From Cerasibacillus quisquiliarum (GTDB taxonomy: Bacteria; Bacillota; Bacilli; Bacillales; Amphibacillaceae): a stretch of DNA of 64,000 bases. Position numbers and translations under genes: made by a program. The notes beneath the pieces were generated by a model that had not been told where the DNA came from, did not search any database, and saw only the letters and a list, made by a program, of their open reading frames with translations. Location: NCBI RefSeq assembly GCF_014202495.1, contig NZ_JACHHA010000002.1:124001-188000 (forward strand), written 5' to 3'. Within the stretch, counting starts at the first letter, position 1. Every line of letters starts with the position of its first letter. Positions 1-9,485 of this stretch are shown piece by piece.

Positions 1-554
1 AAGCCAGCAACTGTTGCTGACGCAGGGTTTGTCCCGTGTGCAGAGTCTGGAACAATAACTTTTGTTCGTTTAAAATCACCATTTGCCTCATGAAAAGCAC
101 GAATCATCATTAAACCAGACCACTCACCATGAGCGCCAGCAGCTGGTTGTAATGAGATTTCATACATACCGGTAATTTCTTTTAAATGTTGTTGCATATC
201 ATACATCATTTCAAGTGCACCTTGGACTGTTTTAGGATGTTGATATGGATGAATATGACTAAATCCTGGTAACCTAGCAATATCTTCATTTATTTTCGGA
301 TTATACTTCATCGTACATGAACCAAGTGGATAAAATCCAGAATCAACACCAAAATTTCGTGTAGATAAAGCAGTATAATGACGCATGAGCTCTAACTCGC
401 TAAGCTCTGGTAATTCAGGTGGTGTTTGTCGGATATATTCATCGGAAAATTCTTCCGATAAATCCACTTCAGGCACGTCTAATTCTGGGAGACTATAGCT
501 GACTCTACCTTCTTTACTACGCTCAAAGATTAACGGAAAATCTTTATTAGCCAT
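1..554 (-). CDS. gcvPB: Glycine dehydrogenase (decarboxylating) subunit 2, 3' end cut off
   Basis: This is the first ~184 codons of the PLP-binding P-protein subunit 2 of the glycine cleavage system, which decarboxylates glycine and passes the aminomethyl group to H-protein. The reading frame begins [13 protein letters not shown] and includes the conserved [11 protein letters not shown] and PAAGAHGEW stretches; the PLP-lysine region lies beyond the window. The ATG at 554 overlaps the gcvPA stop in the string ATGGCTAA, so the two subunits are translationally coupled. It is the third gene of the gcvT-gcvPA-gcvPB operon under the glycine riboswitch. Confidence 0.95.
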   Translation of the reverse strand, partial: MANKDFPLIFERSKEGRVSYSLPELDVPEVDLSEEFSDEYIRQTPPELPELSELELMRHYTALSTRNFGVDSGFYPLGSCTMKYNPKINEDIARLPGFSHIHPYQHPKTVQGALEMMYDMQQHLKEITGMYEISLQPAAGAHGEWSGLMMIRAFHEANGDFKRTKVIVPDSAHGTNPASATVAG

Positions 555-1899
555 TTAGAACAACCCCCAATTCTTTTACAAATGTATCAATTTCTTCTTT
601 TGTACGAACTTCAGTAACGGCCACTAACATATGGTTTTTTAGTTCTGGATAAACCGTTTGCAAATCGTAGCCACCGATAATTCCCTTCTCTAACAGATAA
701 TCATTTACTTCTGAAACAGATTTAGGTAATTTAATGACGAATTCGTTAAAGAAAGGTCCGGAAAATGCAATATCAACACCTAAATCTTGAATCTTCTGTT
801 TTGCATAACGCGCTTTTTTCATATTTAATAAAGTCATTTTCTTTATCCCATGCTTACCAATTGAACTCATAGCGACAGCACTTGCTAACGCATTTAAAGC
901 TTGATTGGAACATATATTTGATGTTGCTTTATCACGGCGAATATGTTGCTCTCTTGCTTGTAATGTTAAGACAAAGCCACGCTTACCTTCTTCATCAACC
1001 GTTTGTCCAACGAGGCGACCAGGTACTTTACGCATTAATTTCTTTGTTGTGGCAAAGTATCCACAATGTGGTCCACCAAATTGCGTTGGAATACCAAACA
1101 CTTGTGTGTCACCTACAACAATATCCGCTCCGAATTCTGCAGGGGGAGTTAGAAAGCCAAGTGCTAATGGATTACTGGATACGATAAACATCGTTTTCTT
1201 ATCGTTCTTAATTAATTTATTTATCTTAGCCATCGGTTCGATTTGCCCAAAGAAATTTGGGTACTGAATGACCACTCCTGCTATTGTTTCGTCAAGATGT
1301 GCTTCCAACTGTTCTAAATCTGTTACACCATCTTTGTAATCAATCTCAATAACATCAATATGTTGCCCCCGTGCATATGTTTCAATAACTTCTCTTGATT
1401 CAGGATGAACAGTTTTTGAAACAAGCACTTTTTTCCTTCTCGTTTGTCCTGCACTTAATGTGACAGCTTCTGCTAATGACGTTCCACCGTCATACATAGA
1501 AGAATTTGCTATTGGTAAACCTGTTAGCTCCGAGATCATCGTTTGAAATTCAAAAATTGCTTGTAAGCCACCTTGAGAAATTTCTGGTTGATATGGTGTG
1601 TAAGCTGTATAAAATTCTGATCTTGAAATGACATGGTCAACAACAGATGGAATAAAATGATCATATACACCTGCGCCTAAAAACGATGTGTATTCAGTTA
1701 AATTATAGTTTTTATTCGCCATCTGTGTTAATTCTCTTTTTAATTCGGCTTCACTTACTGGTTTTTTTAATTTCAAAGGTTCTTTTAATAAAATATCTTT
1801 AGGAATATCTGAAAATAATTCATCTGATGAATCCACACCTATTGCTTTTAACATGTCTTTCTTATCATTTTCAGTCATTGGTAAGTAACGGAAATCCAT
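547..1899 (-). CDS. gcvPA: Glycine dehydrogenase (decarboxylating) subunit 1
   Basis: This 450-residue protein is the N-terminal half of P-protein of the glycine cleavage system; with GcvPB it forms the functional decarboxylase in Bacilli, where the P-protein is split in two. The length matches the family (about 448). Recognisable family segments are [14 protein letters not shown] near the start, SLLGAG-like [13 protein letters not shown], and [11 protein letters not shown]. It lies 13 nt after gcvT and overlaps gcvPB by 8 nt, so all three are one operon. The start ATG at 1899 follows a GAGGAGGC-type ribosome binding site. Confidence 0.96.
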   Translation of the reverse strand: MDFRYLPMTENDKKDMLKAIGVDSSDELFSDIPKDILLKEPLKLKKPVSEAELKRELTQMANKNYNLTEYTSFLGAGVYDHFIPSVVDHVISRSEFYTAYTPYQPEISQGGLQAIFEFQTMISELTGLPIANSSMYDGGTSLAEAVTLSAGQTRRKKVLVSKTVHPESREVIETYARGQHIDVIEIDYKDGVTDLEQLEAHLDETIAGVVIQYPNFFGQIEPMAKINKLIKNDKKTMFIVSSNPLALGFLTPPAEFGADIVVGDTQVFGIPTQFGGPHCGYFATTKKLMRKVPGRLVGQTVDEEGKRGFVLTLQAREQHIRRDKATSNICSNQALNALASAVAMSSIGKHGIKKMTLLNMKKARYAKQKIQDLGVDIAFSGPFFNEFVIKLPKSVSEVNDYLLEKGIIGGYDLQTVYPELKNHMLVAVTEVRTKEEIDTFVKELGVVLNG

Positions 1900-1912
1900 A
1901 TGAAAGCCTCCT

Positions 1913-3025
1913 CTATTTATTTTTTAAAAAAGGTGTCTCAATCACTTTCGCTTTTAATTTTCGTTTTCTGACTTGAATCATGATTTCAGTTCCTACATTG
2001 GCATAGTCAGTTTGGATAAGCGCTAGACCGATATTCTTTTTTAATGTAGGGGCTTGCGTTCCGGAAGTCACGTGCCCAATTTTTTCATCTTCATGCCACA
2101 CATCATAACCTGTTCTTGGAATTCCACGATCAATCATTTCAATCCCTACTAATTTTCTCGTCGTACCATTTTCAATTTGATTTTTTAACACATCTTCACC
2201 GATAAATGGTATACCCTTATCAATTTTCACAAAGAACTTTAGTCCCGCTTCAATCGGTGTAATATTTTCTGTAAGTTCTTGACCATATAACGGAAGATTT
2301 GCTTCAAATCGTAGAGTATCCCGTGCTCCTAATCCTACTGGCACAAGTCCATCGTCTTTACCGGCTTCTAATATTTTATTCCAAAGCTCTATACCGAATG
2401 ATTGATCAATATATATTTCAAACCCATCTTCTCCAGTATAGCCTGTCCGAGAGACAATTGCTTCTGTATTCATGCCATGGAAACGAATATCAGAACGAAA
2501 ACGGAAAAACTTAATGTCTTCTAAGTTCGCGTCTGTTAATTTTTGCAAAATGTTTTCAGCTTTTGGCCCTTGAAGAGCGAGCTGGACGTAATCTTTCGTC
2601 ACATTAGAAATAGTTAACTCTTCCGAACTATATTCATTATGTTTACTTAACCATTGGAAATCTTTTTCTGTATTTGCAGCGTTAACGACTAATAAATAAT
2701 GTTGTTCTTCTAACATATAAATGAGGAAATCATCAATTACACCACCGTTTTCATTACACATAAATGTATATTGAGCGCGATTTGGTGTTAAATTTGAAAC
2801 ATCATTTGTTGTCATTTTTTGTAAGAATGATAAGCTTTTCGGGCCTTTTACGACAATCTCTCCCATATGAGAAACGTCAAATAAGCCTGCCTTTGTCCGT
2901 GTGACTTCATGTTCATGTTTAATTCCGGAAAATTGAACAGGTAAGTCCCAACCACCGAAGTCAATCGTTTTCGCCCCATATTTCTCGTATTCTGAAAATA
3001 TTGGCGTTCTTTTCAGTTCGCTCAT
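1913..3025 (-). CDS. gcvT: Aminomethyltransferase (glycine cleavage T-protein)
   Basis: GcvT releases ammonia from the aminomethylated H-protein and makes 5,10-methylene-tetrahydrofolate. The 370-residue frame shows the family N-terminus ([16 protein letters not shown]), the DVSHMGEI segment, and the folate-binding [12 protein letters not shown] motif. The frame opens seven codons earlier at 3046, but the ATG at 3025 is spaced correctly behind GGGAGAGG, so it is preferred. It is the first gene of the operon and lies directly behind the tandem glycine riboswitch, which fits induction by excess glycine. Confidence 0.95.
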   Translation of the reverse strand: MSELKRTPIFSEYEKYGAKTIDFGGWDLPVQFSGIKHEHEVTRTKAGLFDVSHMGEIVVKGPKSLSFLQKMTTNDVSNLTPNRAQYTFMCNENGGVIDDFLIYMLEEQHYLLVVNAANTEKDFQWLSKHNEYSSEELTISNVTKDYVQLALQGPKAENILQKLTDANLEDIKFFRFRSDIRFHGMNTEAIVSRTGYTGEDGFEIYIDQSFGIELWNKILEAGKDDGLVPVGLGARDTLRFEANLPLYGQELTENITPIEAGLKFFVKIDKGIPFIGEDVLKNQIENGTTRKLVGIEMIDRGIPRTGYDVWHEDEKIGHVTSGTQAPTLKKNIGLALIQTDYANVGTEIMIQVRKRKLKAKVIETPFLKNK

Positions 3026-3062
3026 GACATCCTCTCCCTTATTCATTTTTTATTGATCACAT

Positions 3063-3250
3063 CATCTTCCATCTCTGTCTTATAACCAGAAAGTTGCACA
3101 CTTATTATAAGTGCTTGCTTCGTGGGTGGTTTACATTTATATAAACACTCTCCAGAGGCGCGTCAAGTAAGAGTCTGTTTGCCTGAGAGATTCGCCTTTA
3201 TAGCTTGCTCCTTCGGCGGTACATAAAACTCGTCTGTACACTCTCCCCCT
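3063..3250 (-). promoter_or_regulatory. Tandem glycine riboswitch upstream of gcvT
   Basis: Read on the minus strand, the first aptamer (about 3150-3250) carries the family signature GGAGAGTG, ACCGCCGAAGGAGCAA, CTCTCAGGCAAA and CTGGAGAGTG. A short linker leads to a second aptamer (about 3063-3140) with CACCCACGAAGCAAGC, a hairpin, GCAACTTTCTGG and ACAGAG. This is the classical two-aptamer glycine arrangement, an on-switch for gcv operons. No stem followed by a U-run is visible between the second aptamer and the gcvT ribosome binding site, so control at translation is possible. Confidence 0.92.
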
Positions 3251-3300
3251 ACTATCATTCGCTTGTTCATTATGAAATCATTTTTATTGGTTAAACTATG

Positions 3301-3329
3301 TTTATAACATGATGTCCTAAGTATTTCAA
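3301..3329 (-). promoter_or_regulatory. Sigma-A promoter of the gcv operon
   Basis: On the minus strand TTGAAA (3329-3324) and TATAAA (3306-3301) are separated by 17 bp. Transcription would start near 3294, about 45 nt before the first riboswitch aptamer. Confidence 0.75.
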
Positions 3330-3408
3330 AACCATTATAGCATAGAAATTCTTGATTCGCTTTAATCTTTTTAAATTTGTTAACACATAAAAAAGGAAGT
3401 ATTTATAT

Positions 3409-5079
3409 ATGAACGAACTTGACATTGTATTTGAAAAAAATTTTATACAACAATTAGAAGAAAGAGTCATAAACGATCTTCCTACGTCATCATGGGATTT
3501 ATTTAAAATGACGTACGATATCCAAAAGTCTACACTCATTCACACATCTGACGACTTATTAGCCATTGATTATCTCCCTCATTTAACTTGTTTGCCGCAT
3601 CAACTTAACACAGCCAAACAGGTCGTCATGCAGATGAATGGGTGTGCAATTCTAGCCGATGAAGTAGGGTTAGGTAAAACGATTGAAGCGGGTCTTATTT
3701 TAAAAGAATATATGATTCGTGGATTAGTAAAAAAGGTACTTATATTAGTTCCTGCTTCATTAGTTAATCAATGGATAGATGAACTCGTAAATAAATTTTA
3801 TATTCCTGCCGTAGCTTATCGTAAAGGTTATTCGTGGAAACATGTTGATATTATGGTTGCTTCTTTAGATACAGCTAAAAGAGCACCGCATTGTTCTGAA
3901 ATTCACAACATTAATTATGATTTAATCATTATTGACGAAGCGCATAAATTAAAAAATCATCAAACAAAAAACTATCAATTTGTCAAAGGAATTAAAAAGA
4001 AATATTGCTTACTTTTAACAGCAACTCCTATTCAAAACCATCTAAGTGAAATATTCAATCTCATATCCATTCTAAAACCAGGTCATCTCGGAAATTATAA
4101 AGCATTTATAGAGAAGTATGTTAAAGCGGTACCGAGCATTGAAGACAATCATTATTTAAAAGAATTAATCAATAAAGTGATGATACGCCATACGCGTAAA
4201 GATACAAATATTAAACCTTCAAAGCGCCATATTAAAACGATATGGGTTGATTTTTCTAAAGAAGAAGAAACATATTATAAGCAACTTGAATATGAGCTTG
4301 GAAATAAAGTACCATTTCTAAAATTAACTTTATTAAGAGAGATATGTTCTTCACGTGAAGCGTGTTACATGTCTTTAAAAAAGCTAAGTAACAATAGCGA
4401 TCATCCAGTAGAAGATTTACATTCATTTATTGATGGTCTAGAAAAGTTACCACAACATGCAAAAGCTAGAAAGGTAATCGAAATCATTAAAAAAATAGGA
4501 AATGAAAAAGTAATCATCTTCACTGAGTATCATGCAACTCAATATTTTTTACAATGGTATTTACAACAGCATGGGATATCTTCGGTACCTTATCGTGGTG
4601 GTTTCTCGCGTTCAAAAAAAGAGTGGATGCGGCAATTATTTCAACATGACCGCCAAGTATTAATTGCTACTGAAGCTGGTGGTGAAGGAATTAATCTTCA
4701 ATTCTGTCATTATATGATTAACTATGATTTACCGTGGAATCCAATGCGTCTTGAGCAACGTATTGGACGAATCCATCGATACGGTCAAAAGAAAGATGTT
4801 TATATTTATAATCTCGCTACTAAGCAAACGATTGAAGAACATATTATGAATATTTTATATAAAAAGCTCAATTTATTTGAAAGAGTAATCGGTGAACTGG
4901 ATGATATATTATCAAAACTCCTTATCACAGACTTAGAATCAGAAATTCAAGCGATTTTTCATAAATCGACATCGACTGGTGAAGCAAAAGTAAAGTTGAA
5001 TCACTTAACCTCAATCATCCAAGAAAATATTGAATTATATGAAGAGATGGGTGAAACAAATGGTACTAACAAACCTTGA
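3409..5079 (+). CDS. yqhH: SNF2-family ATP-dependent helicase (YqhH-like)
   Basis: This 556-residue protein has the two RecA-like domains of SWI2/SNF2 helicases. Motif I is EVGLGKTIEAG (about residue 86), motif II is DEAH within IIIDEAHKLKNHQ, motif III is LLLTATPIQN, and the C-terminal domain contains ATEAGGEGINLQ and the arginine-finger motif EQRIGRIHRYGQ. It resembles the RapA/YqhH branch, which is usually found beside gcvT in Bacilli; its substrate is not established. The start follows AAAGGAAG. It is divergent from gcvT and overlaps yqhG by 20 nt, suggesting the two proteins act together. Confidence 0.93.
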   Translation: MNELDIVFEKNFIQQLEERVINDLPTSSWDLFKMTYDIQKSTLIHTSDDLLAIDYLPHLTCLPHQLNTAKQVVMQMNGCAILADEVGLGKTIEAGLILKEYMIRGLVKKVLILVPASLVNQWIDELVNKFYIPAVAYRKGYSWKHVDIMVASLDTAKRAPHCSEIHNINYDLIIIDEAHKLKNHQTKNYQFVKGIKKKYCLLLTATPIQNHLSEIFNLISILKPGHLGNYKAFIEKYVKAVPSIEDNHYLKELINKVMIRHTRKDTNIKPSKRHIKTIWVDFSKEEETYYKQLEYELGNKVPFLKLTLLREICSSREACYMSLKKLSNNSDHPVEDLHSFIDGLEKLPQHAKARKVIEIIKKIGNEKVIIFTEYHATQYFLQWYLQQHGISSVPYRGGFSRSKKEWMRQLFQHDRQVLIATEAGGEGINLQFCHYMINYDLPWNPMRLEQRIGRIHRYGQKKDVYIYNLATKQTIEEHIMNILYKKLNLFERVIGELDDILSKLLITDLESEIQAIFHKSTSTGEAKVKLNHLTSIIQENIELYEEMGETNGTNKP

Positions 5080-5851
5080 TTATTTTTTCACCACGTTTTT
5101 TAAAGCACATCGCTGTAAAATCATTCATAAAGAAAAAGGGCTAATAAAAGTACAACTCACTAAAGAATTAGATCGAGAATTAATGAATCGCCCTTTTTAT
5201 TGGCATTATATGGAGAAAATGGGCCAAAAAGGTGAACCAATGAAACTTACTTTTATAACCGATCCAAATCATCCTAATCAACAGTCAGGTGAATGGGTTC
5301 ATTTTGGAAGCCCACGTCTCCAACAAATAATAAATCATTTAAAAAAGAATGAGATATTTGCGAAACTCTATCAATACGTTTCTTCACATGTTGAAACACC
5401 GCTTTATCCTTGGTTAGTAATCAATATAAAAATTATTTATCAAGGGAAACAAACAAGAGAAGAGCTTTTTTCCATTGGATTAAACTTGATTAACGGATTA
5501 ATGCGAACGAATATGATGGAGTCTATACATGATTTATCTTTTCAACGTTCAGTTCCGGATTTTTGTTTTCCATTGTCCCCGCTTATACGACTTAAAAGTG
5601 GATATCGGCGAATAGAGAACGTGTTAAAACAATATATCTATGACCAAGATCAAACATGGGTAGAAGAAACATTAGCTACCGGTAAACATGAATTAGCTTT
5701 ATTACAGCATTTTTATGAATCAAGGGATGATGAAAATGAAGCACTTTATCAAAAGGAAGTATCAGATATAAAAAATCGTTATCAGCCGAAGATCATCGTT
5801 CAAGTCATTAATGGTGGGCTGTTCTATTTAACAGATTCTTACCAAAATTAA
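5060..5851 (+). CDS. yqhG: YqhG family protein
   Basis: YqhG is a conserved Bacillaceae protein of unknown function, about 263 residues in B. subtilis. The product here is 264 residues when started at the ATG at 5060 (MVLTNLDYFFTTFFKAHRC), which fits the family N-terminus; a GTG at 5051 in the same frame is an alternative. No enzyme motif or membrane segment is visible, and residues are mixed charged/aromatic, as in a soluble cytoplasmic protein. It overlaps the end of the SNF2 helicase gene by 20 nt and is followed at once by a terminator, so the pair forms a two-gene unit. Confidence 0.88.
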   Translation: MVLTNLDYFFTTFFKAHRCKIIHKEKGLIKVQLTKELDRELMNRPFYWHYMEKMGQKGEPMKLTFITDPNHPNQQSGEWVHFGSPRLQQIINHLKKNEIFAKLYQYVSSHVETPLYPWLVINIKIIYQGKQTREELFSIGLNLINGLMRTNMMESIHDLSFQRSVPDFCFPLSPLIRLKSGYRRIENVLKQYIYDQDQTWVEETLATGKHELALLQHFYESRDDENEALYQKEVSDIKNRYQPKIIVQVINGGLFYLTDSYQN

Positions 5852-5885
5852 AATAGCATGGGTAATTAGCCATGCTATTTTTGCT
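5851..5885. terminator. Bidirectional terminator between yqhG and yqzE
   Basis: The arms AAATAGCATGG (5851-5861) and CCATGCTATTT (5870-5880) form an 11-bp stem with an 8-nt loop, flanked by a T-run on the plus strand and an A-run on the other side. It serves the convergent ends of yqhG and yqzE and overlaps both stop codons. Confidence 0.85.
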
Positions 5886-6060
5886 GTAATTTCAATGCTG
5901 TTTTAATTAGAAATGGAAGGACACCGAACCATCGATCATAATATCCGCTCTGATCTTTAAATGATTTTGTCTCCTTGTTTAGTCTATGTTTTTTAGATCC
6001 ATAATCGAGATAGCGAACAAATTGTTCAGTCGCATATTTAATAATATCACTTCCAGACAT
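5875..6060 (-). CDS. yqzE: YqzE family small protein
   Basis: This 61-residue basic protein (MSGSDIIKYATEQFVRYLDY...) fits the YqzE family, small proteins encoded next to comG in Bacilli and of unknown function. A hydrophobic stretch near the C-terminus (WFGVLPFLIKTALKL) could associate with a membrane. The frame opens two codons earlier at 6066, but the ATG at 6060 is 9 nt behind GAGAGG and is preferred. It lies 6 nt after aroK on the same strand. Confidence 0.8.
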   Translation of the reverse strand: MSGSDIIKYATEQFVRYLDYGSKKHRLNKETKSFKDQSGYYDRWFGVLPFLIKTALKLQQK

Positions 6061-6066
6061 GAACAT

Positions 6067-6612
6067 TTACCTCTCTTTACTTTTAATGATTACTTCTCTA
6101 TATGATGCCAAATACATGCACGATTTATTCAAACATTCCATAATGTCTTGAATCACCGTCTCAACATCTTTCTCATCCGTATCTACTGTTATATCAGCAC
6201 ACGCTTCATACATTGCTTGCCGTTTTTTATAAAGTATTTTTCTTTTCTCTAAAGAATGTCCCCATAACGGTCTATTCATATCATCTTTCAACCGTTTTGA
6301 AATTTCATGAAACGATGCATACAAATAAATAATCGTACCATTTTGTTTCATCCATTCGATATTTTCCTTTCTCTCAACAATACCACCACCAGTGGCAATA
6401 ATAGGTTCATTTAAATTTTTTAAAACTTTTGATTCATAATCTCGAAAAGCACTTTCACCTTGTTCGATAAAAATATCTGGTATTTTTTTTTCATACATTC
6501 TCTCAATTTCTTGATCTGTATCTGCATATGTTTCATTCCATAATTGACTTAATCGCTTAGCGATGGTTGACTTCCCACTACCCATAAAGCCAACTAAGTA
6601 TACAATAGTCAT
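6067..6612 (-). CDS. aroK: Shikimate kinase
   Basis: Shikimate kinase phosphorylates the 3-hydroxyl of shikimate with ATP in the chorismate pathway. The P-loop GFMGSGKST begins at about residue 8, the Mg-binding DTD at about 32, the shikimate-binding FRDYE at about 57 and the GGG loop at about 79; the lid contains NRPLWG. The 181 residues are slightly longer than usual because of a C-terminal tail. It is divergent from comGA with about 90 nt between starts and probably cotranscribed with yqzE. Confidence 0.93.
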   Translation of the reverse strand: MTIVYLVGFMGSGKSTIAKRLSQLWNETYADTDQEIERMYEKKIPDIFIEQGESAFRDYESKVLKNLNEPIIATGGGIVERKENIEWMKQNGTIIYLYASFHEISKRLKDDMNRPLWGHSLEKRKILYKKRQAMYEACADITVDTDEKDVETVIQDIMECLNKSCMYLASYREVIIKSKER

Positions 6613-6629
6613 TATTAAACATCCTTTGT

Positions 6630-6658
6630 AAAATATTTTTTATAAAAAGCAGGATTTT
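6630..6658 (+). promoter_or_regulatory. Possible imperfect ComK box upstream of comGA
   Basis: ComK boxes in B. subtilis are paired AT-boxes AAAA-N5-TTTT. Here AAAA-N5-TTTA (6630-6642) and AAAA-N5-ATTT (6645-6657) lie 45-60 nt before the comGA start. Each half has one mismatch, and the spacing does not match the usual 8, 18 or 31 bp, so this is only a weak candidate. Confidence 0.25.
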
Positions 6659-6702
6659 AGTAGTTTATGTCGAATAATATATTTAAAGGAGGTGAGCTAT
6701 GT

Positions 6703-7704
6703 GTGAATCCTGCTAAATCACTTTCTGACAAATTACTTGAGTCTGCCTGTCGATTGAAAGCTACTGATATCCATTTCTATCCTATCACTGGGGAAACGAA
6801 AGTGTTTTTCCGAATTCATGGACAAAGAATTTACTATCAATCGATTCCACTAAAACAATATGAACTTCTTCTTACTTATTATAAGTTTACATCAGGAATG
6901 GATATAGGTGAAACGAGAAAACCTCAAAATGGGATGTTGCCTTATCAAACCCAATTACAAAATTATTCATTACGATTATCCACTCTTCCTGTAAATCACA
7001 CTGAAAGTTTAGCTATTCGAATTCTTCCACAAGATGACGTTTCTTCGTTAAATGAATTATTCCTTTTTCCTTCTCAACTTAAGCAATTAAAGCAATGGTT
7101 CCATAACAGCTCTGGATTAATACTTTTTACTGGACCTACCGGTGTCGGTAAAACGACTACATTATACGCTATATTAAAATCGATTATTAAAGAAGGACGT
7201 TTTCAAACAATAACGTTAGAAGATCCGATTGAAAAAAATCTGCAAGGGATTTTACAAGTGCAAATCAATGAGAAAGCTGGTATCTCATATCACGTTGGTT
7301 TAAAGGCAGCCTTACGTCATGACCCTGATATCATAATGGTAGGAGAAATTCGCGACGCTTATACAGCAGAATTTGCCTTTGATGCTTCCTTAACAGGGCA
7401 TCTCGTCTTAAGCACGATGCATGCACATGATACAATCGGTACTTTATATCGCTTACTTGAAATGGGACTTAATAAAACTGATCTCAGTCAAACTTTAATT
7501 GGTGTTGCATCTTTGCAACTTCTACATGTAGATATAAACAAGCAAATCAACAGACGTTTTGCCATTATGGAAATGTTGACTAAAGAACAAATCATGCTTA
7601 CATTACAAGGACGCGAACACGAAGCAAAGAAAACGATTTATACTTTTCATCGTTTAAGAAAGAAGGCTTATGCTTATGGATTTATTAAAAAGGAAGATTT
7701 TTAA
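6703..7704 (+). CDS. comGA: Competence pilus assembly ATPase ComGA
   Basis: ComGA is the cytoplasmic traffic ATPase that powers the DNA-uptake (competence) pseudopilus. The 333 residues contain Walker A GPTGVGKTTT (about residue 143), an Asp box around TLEDPIE, and Walker B leading into VGEIRDAYTAEFAFDASLTGH, as in GspE/PilB-type secretion ATPases. The GTG start at 6703 is 8 nt behind a strong AAAGGAGG; the earlier ATG at 6667 would translate through that binding site. It opens a seven-gene comG operon with overlapping genes. B. subtilis ComGA is about 356 residues, so this one is slightly short. Confidence 0.95.
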   Translation: MNPAKSLSDKLLESACRLKATDIHFYPITGETKVFFRIHGQRIYYQSIPLKQYELLLTYYKFTSGMDIGETRKPQNGMLPYQTQLQNYSLRLSTLPVNHTESLAIRILPQDDVSSLNELFLFPSQLKQLKQWFHNSSGLILFTGPTGVGKTTTLYAILKSIIKEGRFQTITLEDPIEKNLQGILQVQINEKAGISYHVGLKAALRHDPDIIMVGEIRDAYTAEFAFDASLTGHLVLSTMHAHDTIGTLYRLLEMGLNKTDLSQTLIGVASLQLLHVDINKQINRRFAIMEMLTKEQIMLTLQGREHEAKKTIYTFHRLRKKAYAYGFIKKEDF

Positions 7705-8719
7705 ATCTCCTTCATTGTCTAAACATATACAACTAAAGTTTCTTAACCGACTTTCCCGCGCACTAAAGAACGGCTATCCGCTTCTAACAGCACTAGAAGC
7801 CTTTAAATGGGATAAAGAATTGATAAAACCTGTTACCCAAATGATCACTTCACTCCAAAATGGTTACCCTATCGATAAAGCATTAGAAAAAGCTTCTTTT
7901 CATCCCGTGATTACATCTTATTTATATTTCTCACGAGATGGCAATTTAGTCGATAACATTCAAAAAAGTGCTGAACTATTCTCTAGACAAATTGAATACA
8001 CAACTAAATTACGCCAACTTTCCAGATATCCGATTTTCTTGTTCATTATTTTTATAACGCTTCTCTTTTTCATCAAACAATCGGTACTACCCTCCTTTAT
8101 TGAACTGTTTCAAGCTCATCCACAAACAACAAAAACGATACAACTTTCACTTGTCATTATTCAGTTTTTGTCTCATCTAGCGATAATATTAGTTGTCATA
8201 ATAATATTAATAACAGTTACTTGGTATTTAATACAACATAAAATACCGATAGGAAGAAAAGTTAAAATATACGCTTCAATACCTATCTTTCATAAGTTCC
8301 TTACGATTCGAACATCTTATCTTTTTGCAACACATTTTAGCACACTTCTAAAAACAGGACTTTCTTTAAAAGAAATCTTAAAGATGATGCTTAAACAAAA
8401 CAATATGCCCATTCTCCATTACTACGCCACATTAATGATTCATCAACTAGAAAAAGGGATATATATAACAGACTTATTACAAAACTTACCCTTACTTGAT
8501 CCACAAATCGGCCTAATTTTTCAAAAGCATGCTGATATGTCTGCTTTAGAGACAGATTTAAGCTTCTATGCTGAATTTAAAGCGGAGGAATTCCATGAAC
8601 GAATGATGAAGCTCATTGTATCAATTCAACCGATATTCTTTATTATATTAGCTTGCTTTATCATTTTTATTTATTTAGCACTTATGTGGCCAATGTTTGA
8701 GCTCATTAAAACGATATAA
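7676..8719 (+). CDS. comGB: Competence pilus inner-membrane platform protein ComGB
   Basis: ComGB is the polytopic membrane platform of the competence pseudopilus, of the GspF/PilC family. The 347-residue frame shows two copies of the T2SSF-type cytoplasmic domain (one near LSRALKNGYPLLTALEAF, the second near FSTLLKTGLSLKEILKMM) and three hydrophobic segments (about residues 115-135, 160-185 and 320-343). It overlaps comGA by about 29 nt. The ATG at 7676 is 9 nt behind AAGAAGG; an ATG at 7670 in frame is closer to it and less likely. Confidence 0.92.
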   Translation: MDLLKRKIFKSPSLSKHIQLKFLNRLSRALKNGYPLLTALEAFKWDKELIKPVTQMITSLQNGYPIDKALEKASFHPVITSYLYFSRDGNLVDNIQKSAELFSRQIEYTTKLRQLSRYPIFLFIIFITLLFFIKQSVLPSFIELFQAHPQTTKTIQLSLVIIQFLSHLAIILVVIIILITVTWYLIQHKIPIGRKVKIYASIPIFHKFLTIRTSYLFATHFSTLLKTGLSLKEILKMMLKQNNMPILHYYATLMIHQLEKGIYITDLLQNLPLLDPQIGLIFQKHADMSALETDLSFYAEFKAEEFHERMMKLIVSIQPIFFIILACFIIFIYLALMWPMFELIKTI

Positions 8720-8733
8720 AAGGAGTGATTCAT

Positions 8734-9057
8734 ATGATTAGTAACCAAAAAGCATTCACTTTGATTGAGATGCTCATCGTTCTTTTAATCATTTCTGTAT
8801 TAATTATTTTAATTGTTCCGAATTTAAGTGGTAAAACAAAGGACGTAAATACAAAGGGTTGTGATGCTCTTGTTGCTGTTGTACAAGCACAAGTTGAATC
8901 ATACGCTTTAGATAACGGGGTCTTTCCACACAGCTTACAATCTTTAGTAACGGAAGAATACATTACCGAAAAACAATTATATTGTGGTAATAAAGGTGAT
9001 AGGCCACTTCGTTATGATGCCGAAAAAGGTAGAGTATTACCTCCGAGTGATCGATGA
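8734..9057 (+). CDS. comGC: Major competence pseudopilin ComGC
   Basis: ComGC is the main subunit of the competence pseudopilus. The 107-residue product has a short leader MISNQKA followed by the class III signal FTLIEMLIVLLIISVLIILIV; ComC prepilin peptidase would cut before Phe8. The +5 glutamate (E12) is present. Two cysteines (in KGCDAL and LYCGNK) could form the disulfide known in B. subtilis ComGC. The ATG at 8734 is 8 nt behind AAAGGAG; the GTG at 8725 overlaps that site and was not chosen. The stop overlaps the comGD start (ATGA). Confidence 0.94.
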   Translation: MISNQKAFTLIEMLIVLLIISVLIILIVPNLSGKTKDVNTKGCDALVAVVQAQVESYALDNGVFPHSLQSLVTEEYITEKQLYCGNKGDRPLRYDAEKGRVLPPSDR

Positions 9058-9485
9058 TGTTATGCCAAAAAGGTTTTACATTCATAGAAACGCTTATCTC
9101 TTTATCTGTCTTGTCCCTACTACTTATCTTAACCGTTCCACTCGTCAGCTCTACAGTGAAAAGCCAAGAAAAATCCCTATTTTTAAAAACATTGCAATCA
9201 GATATCCTTTATGTACAAAATTATTCTCTTGGAATAAGGGAATATAGAACTAAACTTGCTTTCCACAAAACTTTTTATACCGTACACAAAAACCTAACAG
9301 AATCACCTATTACTAGAAAATTGCCAGAAGGTTGGGAAGTAGAGCGAAGTATGTATCATACCATTTACTTTTTAAACGGAACAATTGGAAGTGCAGGTAC
9401 GATTCGAATCAATACAAATGAAGGTCATGTGTTAAAAATCATATTTCCACTAGGCAAAGGACGGTGTTATATTGTACAGGAATGA
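9054..9485 (+). CDS. comGD: Minor pseudopilin ComGD
   Basis: This 143-residue protein has a prepilin leader MMLCQKG followed by FTFIETLISLSVLSLL, the class III signal with +5 Glu, cut by ComC after Gly. ComGD is a minor subunit of the DNA-uptake pseudopilus. The start overlaps the comGC stop in ATGA, consistent with translational coupling, and the 3' end overlaps comGE by 14 nt. Confidence 0.9.
   Translation: MMLCQKGFTFIETLISLSVLSLLLILTVPLVSSTVKSQEKSLFLKTLQSDILYVQNYSLGIREYRTKLAFHKTFYTVHKNLTESPITRKLPEGWEVERSMYHTIYFLNGTIGSAGTIRINTNEGHVLKIIFPLGKGRCYIVQE

Noticed and set aside
3334-3339. Second TATAAT upstream of gcvT
   Set aside because: No -35 at suitable spacing; the TTGAAA/TATAAA pair at 3301-3329 is better placed.
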